A DNA stretch of 64,000 nucleotides from Dyella amyloliquefaciens (GTDB lineage: Bacteria > Pseudomonadota > Gammaproteobacteria > Xanthomonadales > Rhodanobacteraceae): assembly GCF_004296575.1 (NCBI RefSeq), contig NZ_SAYT01000001.1, forward strand, positions 248,001-312,000, written 5' to 3'. How positions within the stretch are numbered: position 1 is the first letter of the stretch; each line of letters starts with the position of its first letter. The notes beneath the pieces were generated by a model, which ran no database searches, was not told where the DNA came from, and was given only the letters and a program-made list of their open reading frames with translations. Shown piece by piece: positions 27,390 through 36,969 of the stretch. The position numbers were made by a program, and so were the translations under genes.

Positions 27390-29666
27390 TTAGAAGTTAT
27401 AGGTAGCGGAAACGCCGATCGTGCGCGGCTGGATCAGCAGCAGGCCATACGAGCTCACGCCGGTGGTGTTGTTCTGCGGGGTGGCGCTCAGGTAACCGCG
27501 GGTGTCGGTGAGATTCTTCACGTACAGGCTCACGTTCCAGTCGTTCGACTGTACGCCGGCATGCAGCTCGCCCGTGGTGTAGGAGCGAAGCTCAAAGCGC
27601 TGCGCCTCGGCGGATGCGGTGAAGTTGCTTTCGCGGTTGCCCATGTAGGTCACGCCGCCACCCACGTTGCCGTCCCAGCCGCTGCCCAGCGGGAAGGTGT
27701 AGTCCGCGGCGAGATTGCCGGACCACTTCGGCGAGTAGGGCAGGCGGTCACCGGACTTGCCATAGGTGCCGTCCGGCGTGTCCTTGGTGAGTACGGCATC
27801 GGTGTACGCCGTGTTGGCGACGATGGAGAGGCCGCGCACCGGACGCCAGCTCAGGCTCAGTTCCGCACCCTGGCTCTTGGCGCTGCCGGCGTTCACGAAA
27901 TAGGTGTTGCCCGAATCCTGCGAGATCTCGCTGAGCTGGATATTGGTCCAGTCGATGTAGAACAGCGCGCCGCTGAGCGTGAGCGTGTGATCGGCGAAGT
28001 CGCCCTTGATGCCCCACTCGTAGCTCGTGAGGTTGTCGGACTTGTACTGGGAGGGGAACTTGCCTTCGTCCATAAGCAACAACGAGTTGGCGCCGCCTGC
28101 GCGATAGCCCGTGGCCACGCGGAAGTAGGTCATCACGTCGTTGCTGATGTGATAGCGGGGGCTGAAGCTGTAGGTCCAGTTATGGTCGCTGGCCGTGTCG
28201 CTGGTGCTCGAGTCGCCGCCGTTGAGCGGGCCGGAGAGCGCGCTGGAGAAGTGCTGGTCCACCGAGCTGAAGCGACCGCCAAGCTGCACGTCGAACGCAT
28301 CGGTGAAACGGTAGGTCACGTTACCGAACGCGGCGAGTTCCTTGAACGTGGAGGGCGAGGTACCGTCGTACATCGAGCCCAGTCCTTCATCGCCACCCGT
28401 GGTGCCGTTCACGGCCAGCACCTGCTGGAAGCCGGTGGTGTGCTCGCGCGTGAAGAAGCCACCGGCGAGCCAGCTGAGCTGGCGACCGTCATCGGGCGAC
28501 GACAGGCGCAGTTCCTGCGAGAACTTGCCGGTGTCGTTATCGTTGACGATCTTCACGCCCAGGCCGGGGATGCCATAGATCATGTTGGCGATGCCGCCAA
28601 AGGTGCCCGAGACGTCCTGCGGGCCGACCAGCGAATACTGGTTGTAGCTGCTGACGGAGGTGAGGTCGGCCCAGCCGAGCTTGCCATCCATCTGCACCGT
28701 ATACATGCGGATCTTGGTGTCGGACATGTCCGTGCCCGGCAGGCGCGCATGCTCGTAGGGGCCGTACACCGGCGTGTAGCTGTTCTCCTCCATGTCCACG
28801 CGGGCCGAGCTGTCGGTATGCGTGTTCTGCGCCATCGCCGAAGCGTGGATGGTGAACGCGTCGGAGACGTTCCACAGGTACGACAGGCGGCCGCCCTTGC
28901 CATCGCCGCTGTTGACGTTGTGCTTGTTCTGCAGCGGGTCGTCGACGTAACCGGCATCCTGGCGATCGAACGCGCTCACGCGCACGGCCATGTCAGCACG
29001 CAGCGGGATGTTGAGCGATGCACGCATGGCGTACCCCATGCCACCGTGATCGGTGCTGGATACGTCCGACTGCACGTGGCCGTGAACGCTGTCGGTGTCG
29101 GGCTCGGCCATCACGAACTTGATCAGGCCGCCCATGCTGCTGGCGCCGTAGAGCGTGCCCTGCGGACCGCGCAGCACTTCGATGTGGTCGATGTCGAACG
29201 GGTCGATGTCGGAGATCGAGTAGTCGGTGGTGGACGAACCGAACGGCGCGTCGTCGATGGAGATGCCCACCGTGGGGTTGTCCTCGCTACCCGCGGAAAT
29301 GCCGCGGAGTACCAGCGTGGAGCGGCCCGAGCCGCGATCGTTCACGCTCAGGCCCGGCACTTTCGCGTAGTAGTCGTCCAGCTGCGACATGCCCGTGTTG
29401 AGCATGGTCGCGGCTTCCACCACGGTCATGGAGATCGGCACATTGAGTTCCGATTCCGATTTCTTTTCCGCCGTGACCGTCACGCTCTGCAGCGTCTTGG
29501 CCTTCTGGCTGGAGGCGTCCTTGGATGCGTCGGTTTGCGATGCGTCCTGGGCAAACACGGGCTGCGCCAGTGCCAGCAAGGCGAGCGCGGCGGTGCCGAA
29601 CAGCGCCTTGTGCATCGCGCGGCTCAGGGTGTTTGCCTTCGGTGAATGAATGGTTGGCTTGGTCAT
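27390..29666 (-). CDS. TonB-dependent receptor (FecA/CirA-like, unknown ligand)
   Basis: 758 residues from ATG 29666, with GGGGGAG upstream. A signal peptide ends near QPVFAQ, followed by a TonB-box-like LQSVTVTA. The plug shows VPISMTVVEA, DYYAKVPGLSVND, STLVLRGIS and EVLRGPQGTLYGASSMGGLI, all standard. The barrel closes with IGVSATYNF, whose final Phe is needed for Bam assembly. It is the third gene of a minus-strand unit after ridA and the aminotransferase, so it may import an amino-acid-derived or peptide substrate. Siderophore receptors of this subfamily look the same, so the ligand is open. Confidence 0.92.
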   Translation of the reverse strand: MTKPTIHSPKANTLSRAMHKALFGTAALALLALAQPVFAQDASQTDASKDASSQKAKTLQSVTVTAEKKSESELNVPISMTVVEAATMLNTGMSQLDDYYAKVPGLSVNDRGSGRSTLVLRGISAGSEDNPTVGISIDDAPFGSSTTDYSISDIDPFDIDHIEVLRGPQGTLYGASSMGGLIKFVMAEPDTDSVHGHVQSDVSSTDHGGMGYAMRASLNIPLRADMAVRVSAFDRQDAGYVDDPLQNKHNVNSGDGKGGRLSYLWNVSDAFTIHASAMAQNTHTDSSARVDMEENSYTPVYGPYEHARLPGTDMSDTKIRMYTVQMDGKLGWADLTSVSSYNQYSLVGPQDVSGTFGGIANMIYGIPGLGVKIVNDNDTGKFSQELRLSSPDDGRQLSWLAGGFFTREHTTGFQQVLAVNGTTGGDEGLGSMYDGTSPSTFKELAAFGNVTYRFTDAFDVQLGGRFSSVDQHFSSALSGPLNGGDSSTSDTASDHNWTYSFSPRYHISNDVMTYFRVATGYRAGGANSLLLMDEGKFPSQYKSDNLTSYEWGIKGDFADHTLTLSGALFYIDWTNIQLSEISQDSGNTYFVNAGSAKSQGAELSLSWRPVRGLSIVANTAYTDAVLTKDTPDGTYGKSGDRLPYSPKWSGNLAADYTFPLGSGWDGNVGGGVTYMGNRESNFTASAEAQRFELRSYTTGELHAGVQSNDWNVSLYVKNLTDTRGYLSATPQNNTTGVSSYGLLLIQPRTIGVSATYNF

Positions 29667-29841
29667 GGTTCTCCCCCACGAATGATTCTGGCTGGACTGG
29701 GCCGACGGGCATTCCATCGGCTTGTACTTTTCGATCGACAGCAATTCCCTATCCGGAACCGGCCCGGATACCTCTCCGTCACCTGTTGGAAGGCGCAGCA
29801 GCGCCGTCAGCCGGGTGGGGCGGCTGTGAAACTCGCGAACA

Positions 29842-31086
29842 TCAACTCAGGGCTTCGAGCAACTTCTCCACATCGCGTTGCGTGTTGTAGATCGACGGCG
29901 ACACACGCATGCGTCCGCCCTGCACCGATACGTCCACGTTGGCCTTGCGCAGCCTGGCCGTCGTGTTGTCCGGGTCTTTCGTGATGAAGGTGGCTATCGA
30001 CGACCTCGCATCGGGCGGCGTCATCGAGGCATAGCCGAGCCGCGGCAGCTCGCGTTGCAGCTGCGCGATCAAGGTCTGCGTGTGCTGCTGGATCGCATCC
30101 GGGCCCAGGTTGAGGATCTGCGGCAGCGAATAGGACAGCGCGGCGAGCGTGGCGTTGGAATACGTGCCGATCTCGAAATAGCCGGCGGCATCCTCGTGCT
30201 GCGACCACGACGCGGGGTACTCGCCCGGCGGATCGCCCGGAAAGGCGTGGTAGTCGAAGCTGTCGAGCTGGCGGTAGCCGTAAACCATGCGCCGAAGGCG
30301 CGGTATCAGGCGCTGGTTCACATAGAGAAAGCCCATGCCGAAGTCGCCCATCAGCCACTTGTAGCTGGCGCTGCCCAACGCATCGACGCCGAGCGCACGC
30401 ACGTCCACCGGCAGCGTGCCGACGGCCTGCACCGCGTCCACGTACACCACGGCACCGCGTGAGTGCGCCAGATCGCACAGCGCCTTCACGTCATGCTGGA
30501 AACCGTTGATGAAGGACACCAGCGATACCGCCACCAGGCGCGTCTTGTCGTCGATGACGCGCGCCATGTCCTTCAGGTCGATGCGCCAGTCAGGCGTGGG
30601 GCGCACGCAGCGCACGTCCATGCCCTGTTTCTTGAGCGCGCCGTACATGTAGAGCGAACCCTCGAAGTGCAGCGCATCGGTAACGATGTTGCCGCCCTTG
30701 TCCGGCAGGCCGAGGCTGCCGACCAGCATGGTTTCGCCGGCCGTGGTGCTGTTGACGTAGGCGACCTCGCGGGCCTCGGCGTTGATCAGTCGCGCGAAGT
30801 TCTCGCGGACGGAAGCCTGCAGGCGGTCGATCAGGTCCGGCGGATGCCACACGCCGCGCTCCTTGTACGCCATGTAGGCGTCGACCTGCGCACGCGCACC
30901 GCGGCTCATCGGGTGCCAGCGGGCGTTGTCGAGGCAGGTTTCCTCGCGCACGACATCGAAGTCGCTGGCCAGATTCCCGGGTACGAGCGAGGCCCGACGC
31001 TGCGACGCGGCCACGGCCGGTCCCACCAGCGTCAGCGCTGGTGCGAGGGCCAGGCCCTTCAGCAGTTGTCGTCGGGAGATCGTCAC
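29842..31086 (-). CDS. Tat-exported class V aminotransferase-fold PLP enzyme
   Basis: 414 residues. A Tat signal (SRRQLLKGLALAPALTLVGPAVA, shown here in short: Arg5-Arg6, then a hydrophobic stretch) points to export of the folded enzyme. The rest is fold-type I class V, as in isopenicillin-N epimerase and cysteine desulfurase: STTAGETM near residue 108, YVDAVQAVGTLPVDV near 216, and the PLP lysine Lys243 in SASYKW. No catalytic cysteine loop of a desulfurase is obvious. It starts 12 nt after ridA, in the same unit. Possible roles are epimerisation, elimination or transamination of an imported amino acid; PLP proteins in the periplasm are uncommon. Confidence 0.85.
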   Translation of the reverse strand: MTISRRQLLKGLALAPALTLVGPAVAASQRRASLVPGNLASDFDVVREETCLDNARWHPMSRGARAQVDAYMAYKERGVWHPPDLIDRLQASVRENFARLINAEAREVAYVNSTTAGETMLVGSLGLPDKGGNIVTDALHFEGSLYMYGALKKQGMDVRCVRPTPDWRIDLKDMARVIDDKTRLVAVSLVSFINGFQHDVKALCDLAHSRGAVVYVDAVQAVGTLPVDVRALGVDALGSASYKWLMGDFGMGFLYVNQRLIPRLRRMVYGYRQLDSFDYHAFPGDPPGEYPASWSQHEDAAGYFEIGTYSNATLAALSYSLPQILNLGPDAIQQHTQTLIAQLQRELPRLGYASMTPPDARSSIATFITKDPDNTTARLRKANVDVSVQGGRMRVSPSIYNTQRDVEKLLEALS

Positions 31087-31098
31087 GTGCGGGCCTCG

Positions 31099-31587
31099 TC
31101 AGTCGCCATCGATCTCGAGCTCGCCTTCGACTTCCACCGGAATGTTGAAGGGAAGCTGCGCCATGCCCACGGCGGAACGCACGTGCGCGCCGCGTTCGGG
31201 GCCCCAGAGTGACAGGATCAGGTCGGAGAAGCCGTTGATCACCGCGGGCTGCGCGCAGAACGTCGGCGTCGAATTGACCAGGCCGAGCACCTTCACCCAG
31301 CGGGTGATGCGATCGAGGCTGCCGATTTCGCGCTGGATGCTGCCGAGCACCGACAACGCCACCTGGCGCGCGGCCTCGTAACCGTCCTCCACGCCCAGTT
31401 CGGCGCCCAGCTTGCCCCGCATCGGATGGATGCCACCATCGGGTGCCTGCGGACCATGGCCGGAGAACAACAGGCGGGAGCCTTGGCGCAGCACGAGCGA
31501 GAAGGGCAGGCGCACGCCCGGCAGCATCGGCATGGCCGGTGGCAGCGTCAGCCCCAGGTCCGCAAGTCGGCGTTCGATCTCACCCAT
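31099..31587 (-). CDS. RidA/YjgF-family protein
   Basis: 162 residues. The RidA fold is indicated by LLFSGHGP, then a helix EAARQVALSVLGSI, VNSTPTF, and the C-terminal HVRSAVGMAQLPFNIPVEVEGEL with the substrate-binding Arg in HVRSAVG. The family hydrolyses reactive enamine/imine intermediates from PLP enzymes to keto acids, which fits the PLP enzyme 12 nt downstream. It is longer at the N-terminus than RidA itself (about 128 residues) and belongs to one of the Rid subgroups with an extension. No signal peptide, so it acts in the cytoplasm. It is divergent from the regulator gene. Confidence 0.88.
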   Translation of the reverse strand: MGEIERRLADLGLTLPPAMPMLPGVRLPFSLVLRQGSRLLFSGHGPQAPDGGIHPMRGKLGAELGVEDGYEAARQVALSVLGSIQREIGSLDRITRWVKVLGLVNSTPTFCAQPAVINGFSDLILSLWGPERGAHVRSAVGMAQLPFNIPVEVEGELEIDGD

Positions 31588-31650
31588 TCCCCAATTCCCC
31601 GTGCAAAGTCCTGTCGCCGGTCATCCTGGCGCAGGGTGTTCATGGCTACA

Positions 31651-31689
31651 ATTCAACTTGTTGTTGACTTGATCAACAGTTTGTTGAAT
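31651..31689. promoter_or_regulatory. Concentric inverted repeats in the ridA/regulator divergent promoter
   Basis: Two nested dyads share one centre at 31670: outer arms ATTCAAC (31651-31657) and GTTGAAT (31683-31689), inner arms TGTTGA (31662-31667) and TCAACA (31673-31678). The region is AT-rich. It is a good candidate operator for the divergently encoded regulator. Confidence 0.6.
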
Positions 31690-31830
31690 ATCAGTGGCGC
31701 GACACGCTGTCAAGCAATCCCGGGGCTGACTTTCGCCACATCCGGGCGCGCTGGCCGAATCGGCAGTCACCACGTAAGGTGCTGCAAGCGCCGCCGCGCA
31801 CCTCACTCTTGCGATGGGAAACACCGACGT

Positions 31831-32625
31831 ATGGCAGCCAAGTCCTCACGCACCAGCGCCGTCGTAGCGAAGTCGCCGCGCGCAGAGGTTGCGGCCAGCC
31901 TGCACGCCGAGCGCGAGGCGATGTTCGCGGCGCTGCGCCCCATCGTCGATGTCGTAGGCAGCTTCGTCGGCGAGAACGTGGAGATCGTGCTGCACGACCT
32001 CACGCAGCCGGAGAGTTCGATCGTCAAGATCCTCAACGGCCACGTGTCGGGCCGGTCGGTGGGGGAATCGATCCTGAGCGGTCCCGACGGCGACAAGGGC
32101 TTCGTCGAGCTGTTGCGCTCCCTGCAGGAAGGCGCGCAGGACGAGCACTCCGTCATCGCCGACTACCAGACCTTCACGCGTGGCGGCAAGGAACTGCAGT
32201 CGTCCACCGTGATCTTCCGCGACAGCGGCGGCACCAACTTCGCCAGCCTTTGCGTCAACGCCGACATGTCGGTGGTGGTGCAGGCCCATGCATTTCTGCA
32301 AAGCATGCTGTCGCGCCCAAAGGAGTCGGAGCCGGCGCGCGATGCACCTGCCGGCATCGATGCGCTGATGAAGGAGATCATTGCCGAGGCGGTGCATCGC
32401 TTCGGCAAACCGGTGTCCGCGATGGACAAGGACGAAAAGATCCACGCTGTCGAGACCATGATGCAGCGCGGCCTGTTCATCGTGAAAGGCGGCGTCGAAC
32501 GTGCCGCCACCGCCCTCGGCGTTACCCGCTTCAGCGTCTACAACTACCTCGACGCGCTACGCCAGCGCAGCGCCGATACGTCACTGCTGCCGGAGCGGGT
32601 GAAGCGGAAGGCGGGGCGCAAGTAG
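31831..32625 (+). CDS. DauR/YheO-type transcriptional regulator
   Basis: 264 residues from ATG 31831. The N-terminal half is a YheO-like PAS domain (FVGENVEIVLHDLTQPESS near residue 46, then SGRSVGESI). The C-terminal part is the HTH_22 domain (VHRFGKPVSAMDKDEK, then GGVERAATALGVTRFSVYNYL). This arrangement is that of DauR, repressor of D-arginine catabolism in Pseudomonas. The frame is open upstream to 31426, but that part is unconserved and crosses the operator. It likely controls the ridA-aminotransferase-receptor unit, sensing an amino acid or its imine/keto product. Confidence 0.88.
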   Translation: MAAKSSRTSAVVAKSPRAEVAASLHAEREAMFAALRPIVDVVGSFVGENVEIVLHDLTQPESSIVKILNGHVSGRSVGESILSGPDGDKGFVELLRSLQEGAQDEHSVIADYQTFTRGGKELQSSTVIFRDSGGTNFASLCVNADMSVVVQAHAFLQSMLSRPKESEPARDAPAGIDALMKEIIAEAVHRFGKPVSAMDKDEKIHAVETMMQRGLFIVKGGVERAATALGVTRFSVYNYLDALRQRSADTSLLPERVKRKAGRK

Positions 32626-32685
32626 CGCTGGCGGCGGACTGATGCCGTCACTCTGCATCGCGACCGGAAGACGATCGACCACTTC

Positions 32686-34869
32686 ATGACGATGCGATGT
32701 GACCTCGCGACACCTTTGAAGAAGCGATCGCCATCGCGGCGTCTTGGCCGGGTGGCAGGTACGTTGATCGCTTCGATGTTGCCTGGTGCACCACTCTTCG
32801 CCCAGCAGGCACCACCGCAGGCAAGCGCCACCACGCTTTCCCCCGTGCAGGTCAACGCCAGCCGCCTGGGAATGCCGCCGCTCGATGTGCCCGCGGCGCT
32901 CACTGTGGTGCGCGTGGCGCCATCGGAGTCGGGAGAAGCGGGCGTCAATCTCTCCGAGACACTGATAGGCGTGCCCGGCATCCTGGCGCGCGACCGTCAG
33001 AACTATGCGCAGGACGAACAGATCTCGATACGCGGTTTCGGTTCGCGCAGCACCTTCGGCGTGCGTAGCATCCGCCTCTACCTCGATGGCGTGCCGGCGA
33101 CGTTGCCGGACGGCCAGGGGCAGGTGTCGCACTTCATGCTGGACACGGCCGATCGCGTGGAGGTGCTTCGCGGGCCGTTCTCCGTGCTCTACGGCAATGC
33201 CGCCGGCGGCGTGCTGCAGATGTGGAGCGCGCCAGGGACTTCAACACCGCAGACCACGCTGGGCGTATACGGAGGCAGCTACGACAGCTTCCGTTACAGC
33301 GCCGACACGCGAGGCACCGTGGGCCTGATGGATTACAACGTTGCCGCTTCGCAGTACCTCTCGGGCGGCTATCGGCAGCACAGTCGTGTGAACCGGCAGT
33401 CGGCGCATGCACGACTGGGTTTCGACCTCGGGCAGGGTCAAACGCTGACGGTGGTGGCGAACCACCTGAACCAGCCACGCGCGGAAGACCCGATGGGCCT
33501 CACCAAGGCTCAGGTCGAGGCGAATCCACGGCAGGCTTCGCCCGCAGCGTTGCAGTTCGATACGCGCAAGAGCACGCGGCAGGATCAGGTCGGCCTGATC
33601 TACGAGCGGCCTTCCGGCGACGACGGCCAATGGCGCGCGATGGTCTATTACGGCGAGCGCGAGATCACGCAGTACCAGTCGATTCCCGTGGTCACCCAGC
33701 TCAATCCGCTGCAGCCCGGCGGTGTGGTGGAGCCGGACACCCACTACGGCGGCGCTGATCTGCGCTGGTCGCATCGGGGCCAGCTCGCCGGCGGCGACTA
33801 CGAGTTCGTGCTGGGTGCGGGCGGTGACTACCAGCGGCAGCATCGCCTGGGCTACGAGAACTTCGTGGGCACGACGCTGGGCGTGAAGGGCAGCCTGCGC
33901 CGTGACGAGGATGACAACGTCGACGATGTCGATGCGTACGCGCAGTGGTACTGGCACTTCATGCCTTCGTGGGCCTTGATGCTGGGGCTGCGGCACGACG
34001 AGGTACGATTCGACGAGCATGATTACTACATCACGCCGCGCAATCCGGACGACAGCGGCAGCGTCGACTACGCCGCCACCACGCCCGTGCTGGCCGTGCA
34101 ATACCGCCCCGGCGATGCGTTGCGGCTTTACGCCAGCTACGGCGAGGGCTTCGAGACGCCCAGCTACAACGAACTTGGCTATCGCAGCGACGGGCTGCCT
34201 GGGCTTGCCTTCAACCTGAGGCCCGCGCGCAGCCAGAACTACGAGACGGGCCTGAAGTGGCAGCTGGCTCCGACGATGGAGTTCGATGCGGCGCTGTTCC
34301 GCGCGGACACGCGCGACGAACTCGCCATCGCCACCAGCGTCAACGGGCGTACCACCTATCGCAACGTGCACGACACGCGCCGGCAGGGCATCGAGCTTTC
34401 CTTTGATGGCGAGCTCGCGCCGGACTGGCACCTCATTGCCGGCTACACGCATCTGCAGGCGCAGTTCCGCAGTGGCTTCCTCACCTGCGTGACCACGCCG
34501 TGCACCACGCCGACGGTGCCGGTGGCGGCAGGTTCGCGCATGCCGGGTGTGCCCGAGGACTACGGTTCGCTACGCCTGCAGCACGGCAGTGACATCGGCT
34601 GGCGCGAAGGGCTCACGCTGAGCGGTGCGGGCATGACCACGGCGAATGACGTCGGCACCGCCACGGCCGCTGGTTACGCGGTACTCGATGCCGATGTCGC
34701 CTATACCTTCGTGCTCGGCGAGAAGGAGCGGCTGCAGCTGAGCGCGCGCGTGGACAACCTCGCCGACCGGCAGTACATCGGCTCGGTCATCGTCAACGAT
34801 GGCAACGGCCGCTATTACGAGCCCGCGCCGGGACGCACCTGGCTCCTCGGCGCGCGCCTCAGCTTCTGA
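32686..34869 (+). CDS. TonB-dependent receptor (FecA/PqqU-like), unknown ligand
   Basis: 727 residues. A twin Met start (MTMRC) and signal peptide (cleavage near PLFAQ) precede a plug with LSPVQVNASR, LSETLIGVPGILARDRQNYAQDEQISIRGFG (shown here as landmarks QISIRGFG), RLYLDGVPATLPDGQG and VLRGPFSVLYGNAAGGV. The barrel ends in LLGARLSF with a terminal Phe. The plug phrase DGVPATLPDGQG is shared by the FecA/PqqU-like subgroup. It follows the regulator by 60 bp and may be under the same control, or may be separate. The gene is convergent with the amidohydrolase remnant. Confidence 0.9.
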   Translation: MTMRCDLATPLKKRSPSRRLGRVAGTLIASMLPGAPLFAQQAPPQASATTLSPVQVNASRLGMPPLDVPAALTVVRVAPSESGEAGVNLSETLIGVPGILARDRQNYAQDEQISIRGFGSRSTFGVRSIRLYLDGVPATLPDGQGQVSHFMLDTADRVEVLRGPFSVLYGNAAGGVLQMWSAPGTSTPQTTLGVYGGSYDSFRYSADTRGTVGLMDYNVAASQYLSGGYRQHSRVNRQSAHARLGFDLGQGQTLTVVANHLNQPRAEDPMGLTKAQVEANPRQASPAALQFDTRKSTRQDQVGLIYERPSGDDGQWRAMVYYGEREITQYQSIPVVTQLNPLQPGGVVEPDTHYGGADLRWSHRGQLAGGDYEFVLGAGGDYQRQHRLGYENFVGTTLGVKGSLRRDEDDNVDDVDAYAQWYWHFMPSWALMLGLRHDEVRFDEHDYYITPRNPDDSGSVDYAATTPVLAVQYRPGDALRLYASYGEGFETPSYNELGYRSDGLPGLAFNLRPARSQNYETGLKWQLAPTMEFDAALFRADTRDELAIATSVNGRTTYRNVHDTRRQGIELSFDGELAPDWHLIAGYTHLQAQFRSGFLTCVTTPCTTPTVPVAAGSRMPGVPEDYGSLRLQHGSDIGWREGLTLSGAGMTTANDVGTATAAGYAVLDADVAYTFVLGEKERLQLSARVDNLADRQYIGSVIVNDGNGRYYEPAPGRTWLLGARLSF

Positions 34870-34893
34870 GCCCGGTTCAACTTCGCGGCGCGG

Positions 34894-35085
34894 CTACTTC
34901 AGTTGCGCGGCGACCAGGGCAGAGGTGCGTGTCTCGCGGTTGCTGAGCTCGGGATGCTGATGGATGTCGCGGCGCCAACTGGTGACCTGGGGCAGCTCGT
35001 TCTGGACCAGCTGCGTGGTGTCGGCGGCATGGGCGGACCCGATGGCGGCGACGGCAAGGGCGAGGGCAAGCACGGTCTGGCGCAT
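34894..35085 (-). pseudogene. Truncated M20 amidohydrolase remnant (N-terminal fragment)
   Basis: 63 codons with an intact ribosome site (GGAGG), a signal peptide (MRQTVLALALAVAAIGSAHAA, given here by its ends MRQ and SAHA) and the first helix of M20 amidohydrolases: WRRDIHQHPELSNRE-TRT, where the HQHPELS phrase is diagnostic of hippurate hydrolase/AbgB-type enzymes. It then meets a stop at 34894-34896. The family has about 400-440 residues and all zinc ligands are beyond this point, so it cannot be active. The missing part was probably deleted when the receptor gene came to lie 24 bp away. It might still make a secreted short peptide. Confidence 0.75.
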
Positions 35086-35135
35086 GGACGACCTCCACAT
35101 GTGGTGAACCGATGCTAGCGCGGTTTCACCGCTTA

Positions 35136-35210
35136 TGTAGGAGCGCACCCAGTGCGCGAAAAACCTACGGAGCGGAGACGCCGTGATCGCGCACAAGGTG
35201 CGCTCCTACA
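35136..35210. repeat. REP dimer (GTAG type), reverse orientation
   Basis: Two inverted arms, 35136-35159 and 35187-35210. Each arm begins TGTAGGAGCGCACC and folds as GCGCAC / GTGCGC. Arm-adjacent sequence (AAAACCTACGGAGCG) shows the unit lies in reverse relative to that at 61628. The second arm is degenerate (GCACAAGGTGCG). Confidence 0.9.
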
Positions 35211-35280
35211 AAGGTCGAACGCGCAGTTGGGGCGCAAACCCCGATGCTATGCTCGGCCACCGAACACGAAGGACGCGACC

Positions 35281-36963
35281 ATGCGTGCGCCGAGCTATGT
35301 CCAGGGCGTCAGTCGACAGCCTCTGCTGGGCGACACCGTGGGCTCGCTGCTCGATCGCATCGCGGCCAGTCATCCGGAGCGTCCCGCCCTGGTGGTCCGC
35401 TCGCAGCAGGTGCGCCTGAGCTACCGGGAGTTCCACGCCGAAGTGGAACGCGTGGCGGCCGGCCTGCTGGCGCTGGGCCTTCAACGCGGAGATCGCATCA
35501 GCATCTGGGCGCCCAATCGTGCCGAGTGGGTGGTCCTGCAGTTCGCCGCGCCCAAGGCCGGGCTGATCCTGGTGAACGTCAATCCGGCGTATCGCGTGCA
35601 CGAGCTGGAGTTCGCGCTCAACAAGGTGAGCTGCAAGGCGCTGGTGTTGCCGCGTCGCTTCAAGGCCTCGCATTACCTGGACATGTTGAACGAGCTGGCT
35701 CCCGAACTTGCCGGCAGCCTGCCGGGCGAGCTGGTGGCGGCACGCCTGCCTGCGCTGCGGGAAGTGATCCTGCTCGATGAGTTGCCGGCATCGGGCACGC
35801 GGCCATGGAGTAACGTCGTGGCGCTTGGCGACGCGCGGGCCATCGAGCATCTCCGCAGCGTGGAGCGCGAACTTGGCTTCGACGATCCGGTGAACATCCA
35901 GTTCACCTCCGGCACCACGGGCGCGCCCAAGGGTGCCACGCTTACCCATCACAACATCATCAACAACGGCTATTTCATCGGCGAGGCGATGCGCCTCACC
36001 GAGCAGGACCGCCTGTGCATCCCGGTGCCGTTCTATCACTGCTTCGGCATGGTGCTGGGCAATCTCGCCTGCGTCACGCATGGCGCCTGCATGGTGATAC
36101 CGGGCGAAGGCTTCGATGCGATCGCCACGCTGGAAGCAGTGCAGGAGGAACGCTGCACCGGGTTGCACGGCGTGCCGACGATGTTCATCGCGGAGCTGGA
36201 GCATCCGGAATTCCACCGCTTCGATCTCAGTTCGCTGCGCACCGGCATCATGGCGGGCTCGCCTTGCCCCATCGAGGTGATGCGGCGCGTGGTGAGCGAG
36301 ATGCACATGAGCGAAGTCACCATCGCCTACGGCATGACCGAGACCAGTCCGGTCAGCTTCCAGACCACGCCGGAAGATCCGCTGGAGCGCCGCGTGGACA
36401 GCGTCGGCCGCATCCATCCACACCTCGAAGTGAAGCTGGTGGACGAGCAGGGCCGCACCGTGCCGCGCGGCGCCACGGGCGAGCTGTGTACGCGCGGTTA
36501 CTCCGTGATGCTCGGCTACTGGGAGGATGACGCACGCACGCGCGAAGCCATCGACACGGCGCGCTGGATGCATACCGGCGACCTCGCGGTCCTCGACGAG
36601 GACGGCTACTGCACCATCGTCGGCCGCCTCAAGGACATGATCATCCGTGGCGGCGAGAACGTGTACCCGCGCGAGATCGAGGAGTTCCTCTACACGCACC
36701 CGAAGGTGCAGGACGTGCAGGTGTTCGGCGTGCCGGATGCAAAGTTCGGCGAACAGGTGTGCGCGTGGATCCGCCTGCGCGAAGGCTGCGAATCCACCGA
36801 GGCGGAGATCCAGAGTTACTGCCGCCATCACCTCGCCTATTTCAAGGTGCCGCACTACGTGCGTTTCGTCGACGCGTTTCCGATGACGGTGACCGGCAAG
36901 GTGCAGAAATACCTGATGCGCGACGCGATGGCCGAGGAATTCGCGGCACGTCCCGCCGCGTAA
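35281..36963 (+). CDS. AMP-binding acyl-CoA synthetase (medium/long chain)
   Basis: 560 residues. An adenylate-forming enzyme that activates fatty acids to acyl-CoA in the cytoplasm. The P-loop [10 protein letters not shown] is at about 209-218, YGMTETSP near 352, [15 protein letters not shown] near 405, the hinge [16 protein letters not shown] near 448, and the catalytic lysine near the end in [11 protein letters not shown]. The overall sequence fits the ACSF2-like group. ATG at 35281 is preceded by GAAGGA. The frame is open to 35152 but that would encode the REP element. It is convergent with the EAL-domain gene, 6 bp away. Confidence 0.92.
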   Translation: MRAPSYVQGVSRQPLLGDTVGSLLDRIAASHPERPALVVRSQQVRLSYREFHAEVERVAAGLLALGLQRGDRISIWAPNRAEWVVLQFAAPKAGLILVNVNPAYRVHELEFALNKVSCKALVLPRRFKASHYLDMLNELAPELAGSLPGELVAARLPALREVILLDELPASGTRPWSNVVALGDARAIEHLRSVERELGFDDPVNIQFTSGTTGAPKGATLTHHNIINNGYFIGEAMRLTEQDRLCIPVPFYHCFGMVLGNLACVTHGACMVIPGEGFDAIATLEAVQEERCTGLHGVPTMFIAELEHPEFHRFDLSSLRTGIMAGSPCPIEVMRRVVSEMHMSEVTIAYGMTETSPVSFQTTPEDPLERRVDSVGRIHPHLEVKLVDEQGRTVPRGATGELCTRGYSVMLGYWEDDARTREAIDTARWMHTGDLAVLDEDGYCTIVGRLKDMIIRGGENVYPREIEEFLYTHPKVQDVQVFGVPDAKFGEQVCAWIRLREGCESTEAEIQSYCRHHLAYFKVPHYVRFVDAFPMTVTGKVQKYLMRDAMAEEFAARPAA

Positions 36964-36969
36964 GGCGGC

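Noticed and set aside
35152..35280. Upstream extension of the acyl-CoA synthetase
   Set aside because: It translates a REP element and lies before a better start with GAAGGA.
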